This document shows positions 1 through 8,261 of a stretch of 64,000 bases of DNA, piece by piece. Numbering within the stretch: position 1 is the stretch's first letter; every line of letters begins with the position of its first letter. Origin of the DNA: an uncultured Ruminococcus sp. (lineage in GTDB: Bacteria > Bacillota > Clostridia > Oscillospirales > Acutalibacteraceae); NCBI GenBank assembly GCA_902762615.1, contig CACWOX010000013.1:1-64000 (forward strand), read 5' to 3'. Below the pieces are notes generated by a model that made no database searches, was not told the DNA's origin, and saw only the letters and a program-made list of their open reading frames with translations. Position numbers and translations under genes: made by a program.

Positions 1-321
1 AGTCCTTTACTTCTACCGCAGTCAAAAATGGGTTTACTGCTTTTGAAGCGCTGCGCTCTCTTCTTTATGGGCGATTTTCGCTGGTCACTGAATAGTTACA
101 AAAAGACTATGTATTTCTTTGTGGTTGCTGTGGCACACTGCGTCGATGTTGCCACTGGCGTCGGCGGCGTGCTTCAGGGAATTGCCGTCGGCGTGCTGAT
201 CTCCAACGAAGGTATCTCCATTCTGGAGAATTGCGCCAAGTGCGGCATCCCGATTCCCGAACGGCTGATCAAGGCGCTCGCGCAGATCAAAGGTGAGGAA
301 ATAAAAACTGACAAGAGTTGA
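1..321 (+). CDS. Phage-type holin family protein, 3' part (partial)
   Basis: The C-terminal part resembles the phage holin / toxin-secretion holin family (Phage_holin_4-like): a hydrophobic stretch (YFFVVAVAHCVD), then a second hydrophobic segment followed by the family-like end SNEGISILENCAKCGIPIP and a short charged tail. Family members are about 130-150 residues and make a small membrane pore protein. The first ATG in frame is at 28, but the residues after it do not look like a holin N-terminus, so either the true start lies before the window or there is a frameshift near the edge. No lysis or other phage genes follow, so this may be a prophage remnant or a domesticated holin. The family call is moderately sure; completeness cannot be judged. 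Confidence 0.6.
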   Translation, partial: SPLLLPQSKMGLLLLKRCALFFMGDFRWSLNSYKKTMYFFVVAVAHCVDVATGVGGVLQGIAVGVLISNEGISILENCAKCGIPIPERLIKALAQIKGEEIKTDKS

Positions 322-338
322 TTTTTCTCAAATATATA

Positions 339-368
339 TTGACAAGCTTCACGTTAATGTGATATAAT
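339..368 (+). promoter_or_regulatory. Sigma-A promoter of candidate small RNA
   Basis: TTGACA at 339-344 and TATAAT at 363-368 are separated by 18 bp. No start codon with a ribosome binding site follows before the terminator at 406-460, so the promoter seems to drive a short noncoding transcript. Confidence 0.7.
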
Positions 369-374
369 ATCACC

Positions 375-460
375 AGAGCAAATACATAAGCTCTGCGCCA
401 CTTAAAATTCCCCTGCCGGTTTACACGCACCACCGTGAGCCGTCAGGGGAATTGTTTTTT
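375..460 (+). ncRNA. Candidate small RNA of about 86 nt
   Basis: The predicted start about 7 nt after the -10 box falls on a small hairpin (AGAGC 375-379 pairing with GCTCT 390-394). After about 11 unpaired bases comes a long intrinsic terminator. There is no open reading frame or Shine-Dalgarno. It lies between the holin fragment and the convergent BspA-like gene. No known RNA family was recognised. This is inferred from promoter plus terminator architecture only. Confidence 0.5.
406..460 (+). terminator. Intrinsic terminator of the candidate small RNA
   Basis: AATTCCCCTG (406-415) pairs perfectly with CAGGGGAATT (444-453), extended by CGG/CCG and an inner CACG/CGTG stem, and is followed by GTTTTTT. 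Confidence 0.85.
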
Positions 461-561
461 ATGCATTTTTATTTTGCAAGTATCGCGACTATTTTTTGTG
501 ATTGTCGTGTCCGTGTACAATATTGCTTGATGTGTCAATTAAAACTGTAAACCTGTATATT

Positions 562-610
562 AAAAAAATCGCGACCGGCAGAAAATCAATTCCGCCGATC
601 GCTTTTTTGT
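562..610. terminator. Bidirectional intrinsic terminator
   Basis: GCGACCGGC (571-579) pairs with GCCGATCGC (594-602) with one mismatch. It is flanked by A7 on the left and T6 on the right, so it can stop transcription from both sides, including the minus-strand LRR gene that ends at 618. Confidence 0.8.
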
Positions 611-617
611 GCCATCG

Positions 618-3600
618 TTATCTAACTGTTACCGTAATGGTGTTGGTTTTTACCCGAGCGCCGGCGCCGTCGGTTATCAGACAATAGAGCTGTATGCCGT
701 CCCATGTGGCGTTGGGAGTGACCGTTTCGGTTGCGCCTGTGCGTCCGTTCCATACCGACCATGAGGTCTGCCCCTTCTTTTTGAAGTACCATTGATATTT
801 CAGTCCGGTTCCCTGCGCTTTGAAGGAAAGGGTAATCGCATTGCCGAGGGTGACTGTCTTGCTTTGCGGCTGTGCGGTTATTGCAAGAGGCGTACCGAAG
901 CGTATCTTTGCCGCGTTCGATTTCACAGAGGCGCCTGTGAAGTCTCTGACGAGACAGTACAGGTGTATGCCGTCCCACGTGTCATTGGGTGTGACTGTCT
1001 CGGTTGCGCCTGTGCGTCCGTTCCATACCGACCATGAGGTCTGCCCCTGCTTTCTGAAATACCACTGGTATTTCAATCCGCTTCCCGTCGCTTTGACGGA
1101 AATGGTCATGGAACTGCCCTTTTTAATGGTTCGGCTCTGCGGCTGCTGCGTAATGGCAAGCGGTTCCTTGAGCGTTATGGTGATCACGTCGGATTTGAGC
1201 GAATTGCCGTAGGAATCCCTGACAAGGCAATAGAGCTGTATGCCGTCCCATGTGTCATTGGGTGTGACGGTTTCGGAGGCGTGCGTGCGACCGTTCCAGA
1301 GGTTGAATGAGGTCTGACCTTTCTTCTTGAAGTACCACTGGTATTTCAGCCCTTCGCCCGTTGCTTTCAGCGAAAGGGTGGCAGTGCTGCCCTTTTCAAC
1401 CGTTGCGCTCTTGGGCTGCTGTGTAATGGCTGCGCCCGAAACCAGCGTAATTTTTGCAACGGAGGAATTGACGATTATGCCTGCGGCGTCTCTTATCTCG
1501 CAGTAGAGCTGAATGCCGTCCCATGTGTCGTTGGGCGTTGCCTGCTCGGATGCGGATTTGTGATTGAGCCATGTATTCCAGCCGCTTTGCGCCGCCTTCT
1601 TGAAGTACCACTGGTATTTCAGACCGCAGCCATTCGCACCCACCGAGAGAGTGATGCTCCTGCCGACGGTGGCATTCGTGCTGACAGGCTGTTTGGTTAT
1701 CGCCGGATAGCTGTAATTGCAGTAGACGGTCGGTTCGCTGTCAAATACGCCTGAGAGACCGGACGAATTCCACTGGCTGTCGCTTCCCGCAAAGCAGACG
1801 GTCGCAACCGAATCAGCAAGAAATGCATTGCTGCTCACCGAGGGGGATTTTGCCAATATCACCACGGTTTTCAGCTTGTAATTCGACCTGAAAGCGTATC
1901 TTCCGACCGAAGTGACCGTGGAGGGAATCGTCAGGCTGGCGAGATTGGCGCACTGGTCGAACGCGTATTGCTCGATGGTCTGCACGCCCGAGGTAAGCGA
2001 AATCCTTGTGAGATTCTGGCAGGAGGCAACCGCCGAATCGCCTATCGTCCTGACCGAGCCGGGGAAGGTATAGCTGCTGCCCAATTTGTTGGGCGGATAG
2101 CGCAGCAGCTTTGACTTGTCCTTGTTGTAAAGCACGCCGTCCGAGGCGGAAAAGCTGGCGTTTGCCGACGCTACCGATATGGAACTGAGCTTTGAGCAGC
2201 CGTCAAAAGCCCATTTGTCTATGGCTGTCACCGATGCGGGAATGGCAATTCCGGTGAGTGCGCTGCAATTGGCAAATGCCGATTCGCCAATCGCCGTTAC
2301 GCTGTTCGGAATGGTAATGCTCTTTACGGTATCGCAGCCTTTGAATGCGCCTGCGCCTATGCAGGTGATATAATCGGGAACGGTCACCTTCTCGTCGCTT
2401 CCCTTGTACGCCGTCAGCGTCGTGCCGTCAATCTCGAAATCCGACGTGCCGTAATACACATTCACCGAGCTGCCGAATACATCGCTCAGACCGGCTGCAT
2501 TCCATTGCGCCTGACTTCCGGCATAGACCACCTTTGCAACAGGACTGTTCTCAAATGCGCCTGTGCCGAATGAGGGAGATAGCGCGTTGAGGGTGACGGA
2601 CGTGAGCTTTTTATTGGAGCGGAAGGCATATTTGCCCACCGTGGTTACCGATGCGGGAACGGTCAGGTCTGTCAGTACCGCGCACTGGTCAAAAGCGTAA
2701 TGGTCAATGGTCTCAACGCCGTCGGGAAGGGTGACATGTTTAAGACCCTTGCACACCGAAAATGCCGAGTCACCTATTTTGGTGACGGTGGAAGGCACCG
2801 TGAAGCTGTCTCCCTCTATCGCCGGAGGACAGCGAAGCAGCACGCTCTTGTTCTTATTGTAAAGCACGCCGCCCGAAGCCGAATAATTCTTATTATCGGT
2901 GGCAACCGAAATTCTGGCAAGGCTGGTGCAGTTGTCAAACGCCCATTTTTCTATCGAAATAACCGATGAGGGAATGGTAATGCGGGCAAGGCTGGTGCAG
3001 CCGTCAAACGCCGACTGGTCAATGTATTGGAGAGAGGTGGGCAGGGTTATGCTTTTCATCGAGTTGCGGTCGCGGAACGCCTTGTCGTCTATTCTCACGA
3101 TGAATCCCGGCACCGACACGCTCTCGGCGGAACCCGTGTAGGAGACCAGCACATCGTCCTCCACCTGGAAGCCCGTCATGTTGTAATACACCTTTGCCGA
3201 ACTGCCGAATACATCGCTCATATTGGCGTCTGCCCACTGGGTAGTATCTCCGGCGTAGAGTATGCGGATAATGCCGGTATTCTTGAATGCGTAAGAGCCG
3301 AAGGAAGGCTTTTTGGCTTCGAGGGTGAGGGTTTTCAGACCGCCGGTAGACCGGAAGGCGTTGCTGCCTATCGAGGTGACGGTGGATGGAATGGTGAGGG
3401 AAATGATATTGATATCCTCGTAAAACGCGTTGTCGCGTATCAGCTTGAGCGACGACGGGAGCGCAACCCTGGTCAGGGAGAGACAGCGCGAAAAGGCTGA
3501 CTTCCCTATAATTGTCACCGAGGAGGGAACGGTGTAGCTTGTCGCCGACTTTCCTTCGGGATAGCGTATCAGCACTGTTTTGTCATCATTGAAAAGCACG

Positions 3601-4052
3601 CCGCCGTCGGACGAAAAATCCGCGCTGCCGGAGGATACCGTAATAGTTTGCAGCTTGGAACAGCCGTCAAAGCAAAGCTCCCCTATCGACGTGACCGACG
3701 CGGGAATGGCAACGGAGGTCATACCGCTGCAATTAGTAAACGCCTGCTTTCCTATGGTCTTGACGCCCTGCGGAATTGTCAGACTGGTTATGCTGCCGCA
3801 GCCGTAAAACGCCTGATCCGCAATCGCCGTGACCTTGCCGGAGGGGATTGTCACAGCGCCCCCTGTGCCTTTGTAATTGGTGAGTACGCCGTCGGTAATA
3901 TCAAAATCGCTCGCGGCGTAAACCGTCCTGCCGCCACCCGAAATCACGGGAACCAGCATGGCAATCATGGCAAAAACCGAAATAAGCAGCAGCATGACAG
4001 GCTTTTTGCTCGTTTTGCTGATTTTGCTTTTTTTGCTTTTTTTGCATCTCAT
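618..4052 (-). CDS. Secreted BspA-type leucine-rich repeat protein with four Ig-like domains
   Basis: A large surface/secreted protein of about 1144 residues. A Lys/Ser-rich N-terminus and a hydrophobic signal segment (LLLISVFAMIAMLVPVI) are followed by about 740 residues of BspA-type LRR_5 repeats (pattern TIPxxVTxIGxxAFxxCxxL). These fall into three related blocks of about 245 residues, each opening with a D/GF-x-(I/V)-x-D/G...L-x-x-Y-x-G motif. The last 360 residues are four Ig-like domains (KYQWYFKK...WNGRT...TWDGIQLYC). No LPXTG-like sorting motif or C-terminal anchor is visible, so it may be released or held noncovalently. The start at 4052 is chosen because GAGGT lies 7 nt upstream; an ATG at 4088 has no ribosome binding site. 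Family members are adhesins or host-interaction proteins; the ligand is unknown. It is divergent from an amidase with the same Ig-like domain. Confidence 0.9.
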   Translation of the reverse strand: MRCKKSKKSKISKTSKKPVMLLLISVFAMIAMLVPVISGGGRTVYAASDFDITDGVLTNYKGTGGAVTIPSGKVTAIADQAFYGCGSITSLTIPQGVKTIGKQAFTNCSGMTSVAIPASVTSIGELCFDGCSKLQTITVSSGSADFSSDGGVLFNDDKTVLIRYPEGKSATSYTVPSSVTIIGKSAFSRCLSLTRVALPSSLKLIRDNAFYEDINIISLTIPSTVTSIGSNAFRSTGGLKTLTLEAKKPSFGSYAFKNTGIIRILYAGDTTQWADANMSDVFGSSAKVYYNMTGFQVEDDVLVSYTGSAESVSVPGFIVRIDDKAFRDRNSMKSITLPTSLQYIDQSAFDGCTSLARITIPSSVISIEKWAFDNCTSLARISVATDNKNYSASGGVLYNKNKSVLLRCPPAIEGDSFTVPSTVTKIGDSAFSVCKGLKHVTLPDGVETIDHYAFDQCAVLTDLTVPASVTTVGKYAFRSNKKLTSVTLNALSPSFGTGAFENSPVAKVVYAGSQAQWNAAGLSDVFGSSVNVYYGTSDFEIDGTTLTAYKGSDEKVTVPDYITCIGAGAFKGCDTVKSITIPNSVTAIGESAFANCSALTGIAIPASVTAIDKWAFDGCSKLSSISVASANASFSASDGVLYNKDKSKLLRYPPNKLGSSYTFPGSVRTIGDSAVASCQNLTRISLTSGVQTIEQYAFDQCANLASLTIPSTVTSVGRYAFRSNYKLKTVVILAKSPSVSSNAFLADSVATVCFAGSDSQWNSSGLSGVFDSEPTVYCNYSYPAITKQPVSTNATVGRSITLSVGANGCGLKYQWYFKKAAQSGWNTWLNHKSASEQATPNDTWDGIQLYCEIRDAAGIIVNSSVAKITLVSGAAITQQPKSATVEKGSTATLSLKATGEGLKYQWYFKKKGQTSFNLWNGRTHASETVTPNDTWDGIQLYCLVRDSYGNSLKSDVITITLKEPLAITQQPQSRTIKKGSSMTISVKATGSGLKYQWYFRKQGQTSWSVWNGRTGATETVTPNDTWDGIHLYCLVRDFTGASVKSNAAKIRFGTPLAITAQPQSKTVTLGNAITLSFKAQGTGLKYQWYFKKKGQTSWSVWNGRTGATETVTPNATWDGIQLYCLITDGAGARVKTNTITVTVR

Positions 4053-4207
4053 TCGCAATACCTCATTTCTGATGGATGTCAACATCATTATACCCCATTA
4101 CAGCGTAAGTGTCAATTGATTTGAACACCGACACACATTAATCGTAAATACTGACAGACAGGCGTATTTTATATTTACACATCGGTAAAGAAATCTATTT
4201 GAAAATG

Positions 4208-4216
4208 TGTTATAAT
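4208..4216 (+). promoter_or_regulatory. Extended -10 promoter element before the amidase gene
   Basis: TG-T-TATAAT at 4208-4216, about 47 bp before the start codon. The -35 region is poor, which fits an extended -10 promoter. Confidence 0.5.
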
Positions 4217-4262
4217 ATAAAGATAGAAATATCCTATTTTATTTGAAAAGGCGGACTGATTC

Positions 4263-6662
4263 ATGTATTTATTCAACCTCTTCCACTCAGCCGGCGGAAA
4301 GGCTGTCAGGAAAATAACCGCGATGGCGCTCACGCTATCCTTTGCGGCAGCGTATTTCCTGTCTCCGGCAGAGGAATTATTCAGGGTCTATGCTGAGGCA
4401 AATCCAAGCACGCCTTCCTCCGAAACGTCAGGTCAGGAAGAAACCGTCCCGCTTGCCATTACAGGTCAGCCGCAGGACGTCACCGTCAGCGTGGGAGAGA
4501 AGGCGACCTTCACCGTAGCGGCATCCGGCACGGGTCTGACATACCAGTGGTACTACCGCAAAGCCGGCGCAAGAAGCTGGTCGGTCTGGAACGGACATAC
4601 CACCGCTTCCACCTCGGCGATATGCAATTCCACATGGAATCTGATGAAGGTGTACTGCCGCATTTCGGCTCCTTCCGGCAAAAGCGTTGCTTCCAATTAC
4701 GCCGTCATAAAGCTCCGTCAGCCTCTCACCATTCTGACCCAGCCGGAGAACGTCACGGTAAATGCCGACAGCACCGCCACATTTTCGGTATCGGCGCAGG
4801 GGACAGGCAAACTGAATTATCAGTGGTATGTGCGCAAGGCCGGCTCAAATGAGGACATGCTGTGGAATGGTCACATCACAGCAACCACCTCCGCGACCTC
4901 TAATTCCTCATGGAACAGCATGAAGGTATGGTGCGTTGTCACGGACGAAGCCGGAGCCAGCGCCAAGTCAGATGCGGCAGTTGTCAAAATCAAGCAGCCG
5001 CTCGTCGTCGTCACCCAGCCGGAAGACATTGCCGTCAAACCGGGCGATACCGCAAAATTCCGCGTATCGGCACAGGGGACAGGCAGCATAAGCTACCAGT
5101 GGTATTACAAAAAATTCGGCGCGCAGGACTGGACTCTCTGGAACGGACACACCTCTTCCGTCACCACCGCAAACGCAAATGCCACATGGAATCTCATGCA
5201 GGTCTACTGCAAACTGACCGATGAAGCGGGAGCCAGCGCCGATTCACAGTCCGCCGTCGTCAAGGTGGATCAGCCGCTCACCGTTCTCACTCAGCCAAAG
5301 GACAAAACCGTCACAGCCGGCAGGACAGCCGAATTCACCGTAATTCCGCAGGGCAAAGGCTCATACGCCTATCAGTGGTACCGCCGCATGAAGGGCGACA
5401 AATCGTGGTCGGTCTGGCAGGAGCAGACCGCGGCAGTGCTCTCCTTCAAAGCCGAAGAATCCATGAACGAAATGAAGGTCTACTGCCGGGTGAAAGATGA
5501 ATCCGGCATCTATGTCAGTTCCAAATACGCATTGCTCACGGTCATTCCCGCCATCAAAATCACCTCCCAGCCTGCACAGGTCACTGTTCATTCGGGCGAT
5601 ACGGCGACATTCTCTGTCAGTGCCACCGGCAGCGGACTGAGCTATCAGTGGTACTACAAAAAAGCGGGCAAAACCGACTGGACGCTCTGGAAGGGCAAAA
5701 CCGACAAATCCGTTTCCGGCACAGCCGACTGCACATGGCACGTAATGCAGGTATTCTGCCGCATTACCGACGAAACAGGCGAGACAGCCGACAGCAGCAC
5801 TGCCTTCGCCATGATAACCAAAAAGAGCGACAAGCGCTACATCAAGCGCACATTCAAGGTGAGCAGCAACGGCACCAAGATCTACAGCGGTCCCGGCACG
5901 GAATACAAAGCCCTCGGCACGCTCAGCGCGGGCGAGAAATATCTTGCGCTCGAATGGGGCAGCGATTCCAGCGACGTGACATGGTTCCGCTTTAACTGGA
6001 ATGGAAAGGACGCGTGGATTTCACGCAAAAAGACCAGCGTTTCGGATGAATTTGTCACCATACCCAGCCGCAGCTTTAAGAACGGCGGCGTTCCCATCAT
6101 CTACCTCTCCCCCTCCCGTCAGATTCACAACGCATATGCCACGGGCGGCACCACCGAGCAGAAGGAAATGTACCGTGTCGGCGAGGCGCTGAAAAAAATT
6201 CTGGAAAATGAATACCTGTGTGTGGTATATATGCCTCCGGTGGACATGATCATAAGTCTCAACGACCGTCCTCAGGACGCCTACAATAAGGATGCCGACG
6301 TGTATCTCGCCATTCACAGCAACGCGCACAGCACCAAGACCCGATACGGCGCGGTGGGCTACTACTTCCCCGGCAGCGAACAGAGCAAGAATCTCGGCAA
6401 GAACATGGCGGAGGAAATGCACAAAATATCCCCCTTCACACCCAATACCGGCACGGATATTGTCAACGGCATGACGGCATTTGACAACATCGGCTACGGC
6501 GAAGTCAGAGACCCTGCCTATTTCGGCATGATAAGCCTGCTCGCCGAGGTGGAATATCACGACAACAAAGATTCCGCCCAGTGGATCATCAACAACCCCG
6601 ATAAAATCGCCCGTGCGCTTGCCAACGCCCTCGAAAAAACCATAGATATGCAAAAGAAGTAA
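4263..6662 (+). CDS. Secreted N-acetylmuramoyl-L-alanine amidase with five Ig-like domains and SH3 domain
   Basis: A 799-residue cell-wall hydrolase. It has a signal peptide (about 15-40), then five Ig-like domains of about 92 residues starting near 62, 154, 246, 338 and 429 (each with YQWYY/RK...W..WNG and a ...MKVYC strand). A bacterial SH3 domain (about 527-592, KIYSGPGTEYKALG) and a C-terminal Amidase_3-type zinc amidase domain (about 609-796) follow. The domain shows AIHSNAH and AEVEYHDN, the expected positions of a zinc His and the catalytic Glu. It should cleave the lactyl-Ala bond of peptidoglycan. The first zinc motif is divergent (LSPSRQIHN rather than DPGHGG). Its Ig-like domains match those at the C-terminus of the divergent LRR gene, suggesting a common binding target. 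Confidence 0.9.
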   Translation: MYLFNLFHSAGGKAVRKITAMALTLSFAAAYFLSPAEELFRVYAEANPSTPSSETSGQEETVPLAITGQPQDVTVSVGEKATFTVAASGTGLTYQWYYRKAGARSWSVWNGHTTASTSAICNSTWNLMKVYCRISAPSGKSVASNYAVIKLRQPLTILTQPENVTVNADSTATFSVSAQGTGKLNYQWYVRKAGSNEDMLWNGHITATTSATSNSSWNSMKVWCVVTDEAGASAKSDAAVVKIKQPLVVVTQPEDIAVKPGDTAKFRVSAQGTGSISYQWYYKKFGAQDWTLWNGHTSSVTTANANATWNLMQVYCKLTDEAGASADSQSAVVKVDQPLTVLTQPKDKTVTAGRTAEFTVIPQGKGSYAYQWYRRMKGDKSWSVWQEQTAAVLSFKAEESMNEMKVYCRVKDESGIYVSSKYALLTVIPAIKITSQPAQVTVHSGDTATFSVSATGSGLSYQWYYKKAGKTDWTLWKGKTDKSVSGTADCTWHVMQVFCRITDETGETADSSTAFAMITKKSDKRYIKRTFKVSSNGTKIYSGPGTEYKALGTLSAGEKYLALEWGSDSSDVTWFRFNWNGKDAWISRKKTSVSDEFVTIPSRSFKNGGVPIIYLSPSRQIHNAYATGGTTEQKEMYRVGEALKKILENEYLCVVYMPPVDMIISLNDRPQDAYNKDADVYLAIHSNAHSTKTRYGAVGYYFPGSEQSKNLGKNMAEEMHKISPFTPNTGTDIVNGMTAFDNIGYGEVRDPAYFGMISLLAEVEYHDNKDSAQWIINNPDKIARALANALEKTIDMQKK

Positions 6663-6829
6663 TTTTTTGCCGCAGCCGTCATATATTGCATTTGATGCGC
6701 GTGTATTTTTATATTCGTTCGGATAAAAATATTACGGGAATTTTAATTCGGCTTATGATTGACAGAGCGAATCTGCCTGATCGCCGTATGAAAAATTTCC
6801 GGTATCAAACTGCAAGGGACGGTACGACA

Positions 6830-7162
6830 ATGAACAGGAAATTCCGCATTATGTGCGCTGCTGCCGCTCTGTCGCTCATGGTTCTGCCCGTGAGCTGCGG
6901 ATCGACACGCAACGGAACAACTTCCAACGGCATGAACAACAACGGCATTTACGACGGCTCCAACGGTCGTAATGCGCTGAACGGAGCAGGTGAACTCATC
7001 GACGATGCGGGCGACGTCATCGAAAGAGGCGCCGACGGCATTCAGCGCGGTCTGGACAACCTGGACGACGGCATGACCAACAATGCCACCACCTCCACCA
7101 CCTATTCCACGGTGACAAACACAACTACCACGACCACCCGCACACCTGCCTCGAAGCGATAA
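6830..7162 (+). CDS. Small putative lipoprotein
   Basis: About 110 residues starting MNRKFRIMCAAAALSLM with a lipobox-like LPVSC-G, then an Asn/Gly-rich stretch, a short amphipathic region (GELIDDAGDVIERGADGIQR) and a Thr-rich tail. Start 6830 is preferred over the ATG at 6686 because it gives a clean signal peptide and has AGGGACGG upstream. Pro at position -3 of the lipobox is unusual. No family was recognised. It follows the amidase on the same strand and could be envelope-located. Confidence 0.65.
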   Translation: MNRKFRIMCAAAALSLMVLPVSCGSTRNGTTSNGMNNNGIYDGSNGRNALNGAGELIDDAGDVIERGADGIQRGLDNLDDGMTNNATTSTTYSTVTNTTTTTTRTPASKR

Positions 7163-7194
7163 TCTTTTGCCGTAAAGCAAAATCATGCCAAACC

Positions 7195-7250
7195 AAAACG
7201 GACAGCACCGATTCACCCTTCAGGGAAAAACGGGCTGTCCGTTTTAATGA
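7195..7250. terminator. Intrinsic terminator between convergent genes
   Basis: AAAACGGACAGC (7195-7206) pairs perfectly with GCTGTCCGTTTT (7234-7245); the A/T ends let it work in both directions. Confidence 0.85.
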
Positions 7251-7265
7251 TTTCATTCTCTCAGC

Positions 7266-7856
7266 TCAGTGCATCTCTATCCAATACACCACCGCAAACA
7301 CCGCGACAAAATACGGCAGCGATGCGATTCCCTTCCATATGGGGGAAATGCGGAACGAATCGTCTTTTCGCGTAAATTTCACCAGCCGTTCCACACCGTA
7401 TGTCAGCAAGGCATACGACAAAACGGCTGCCCAGCTGTACAGGATTATCACAAAGACTACCCACCAGCGGAAACTATCCCATCCTGCCGTCGCCATCGAC
7501 AGGAAAAAGAAAATTCCCCCGAAAACCAAAACGCCGAGACCGAACAACAGCCGGAATTTCGCCATGCCGAATGAATCGGAGCCGTCCGGCAGCGCGCGTT
7601 TTTGGTACTGTCCGGCGCATACCAGCGCCAGCAAATACCCGACAAATGCGCTGCACGTCATCCACACGGCTGCGTCATCGTATATCAGAATATCAAACAA
7701 CAGGCTGATCGGATAATACCATGCATATGTATCCCACGGGAAGAAGCTCTCGGCTGCCCATTCATTCAGGATACAGAAAAGCAGTCCCGCGAACGCGCAG
7801 CCGAATCCCATCAGCACGCACAACAAATATTTTCCCGCTCTTTTCATTGCTTTCAT
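7266..7856 (-). CDS. Multi-pass membrane protein of unknown function
   Basis: About 196 residues with roughly five hydrophobic segments (for example LLCVLMGFGCAFAGLLFCIL, FGLGVLVFGGIFFFLS and YFVAVFAVVYWIE). The start MKAMKRAGKYLL at 7856 is set by AAAGGAG with good spacing; the longer reading frame upstream has no start signal. Its ATG overlaps the end of the upstream small membrane gene by 4 nt, indicating translational coupling. No family recognised. Confidence 0.75.
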   Translation of the reverse strand: MKAMKRAGKYLLCVLMGFGCAFAGLLFCILNEWAAESFFPWDTYAWYYPISLLFDILIYDDAAVWMTCSAFVGYLLALVCAGQYQKRALPDGSDSFGMAKFRLLFGLGVLVFGGIFFFLSMATAGWDSFRWWVVFVIILYSWAAVLSYALLTYGVERLVKFTRKDDSFRISPIWKGIASLPYFVAVFAVVYWIEMH

Positions 7857-8067
7857 TTTGCTCTCCTTTTCATACTGATCAACAGCATCGCCAGACATAT
7901 GCTCCATAATAGGAGCATGATGAATCCGATGGGAATGAATATGGAATCCTCTATCCAATCATTTGTTCCCGGCTTTTCGAGCCATAACGGGGAGATAAAC
8001 AAGACCGCGGGATATAGCCAGCAAACACTCACTGCACTCAAAATAATGCCCATCAGAATTTTTTCAT
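7853..8067 (-). pseudogene. Small two-TM membrane protein, probably frameshifted at its start
   Basis: The open frame from the ATG at 8053 encodes 66 residues with two hydrophobic segments (SAVSVCWLYPAVLFIS and IGFIMLLLWSICLAMLLIS) and ends overlapping the next gene. That ATG has no ribosome binding site. A better start ATG at 8065-8067 with GGAG 10 nt upstream enters the frame only if the A6 run on the coding strand (8059-8064) were A7, which would give MKKILMGIILSAVSV, a convincing signal/TM start. So the gene is either broken by a one-base deletion, affected by a homopolymer error, or starts at 8053. Function unknown; cotranscribed with the 7266-7856 gene. Confidence 0.55.
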
Positions 8068-8099
8068 TTTCCGCACACTCCGTTTCGCTTGTTACCTAA

Positions 8100-8128
8100 A
8101 GTATATCCCATACAATAGTGAATATCAA
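8100..8128 (-). promoter_or_regulatory. Promoter of the small membrane gene pair
   Basis: On the minus strand, TTGATA (8123-8128) and TATACT (8100-8105) with 17-bp spacing. It places the transcript start shortly before the GGAG at 8078-8081, supporting the start near 8067. Confidence 0.6.
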
Positions 8129-8183
8129 TAAAAATATATCGAATTTTAATAAATTTAATAATTGATAAAAAATATAACAATGC

Positions 8184-8221
8184 AAAAAACCGTAACCCTT
8201 CCAAAAAGGAAAAAGCTGCGG
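8184..8221 (-). terminator. Intrinsic terminator-like hairpin after ilvE
   Basis: On the minus strand CCGCAGCTTTTTCC pairs imperfectly (several G-U pairs) with GGAAGGGTTACGG, followed by TTTTTT. It lies 40 bp after the ilvE stop. Confidence 0.6.
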
Positions 8222-8261
8222 ATTTTTATATATCAAATCATTATGAATTACGCATTACGAA

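Noticed and set aside
1-321. Active prophage edge
   Set aside because: Only a holin-like fragment is visible; no endolysin, integrase or structural genes follow, so a prophage cannot be claimed from this window.
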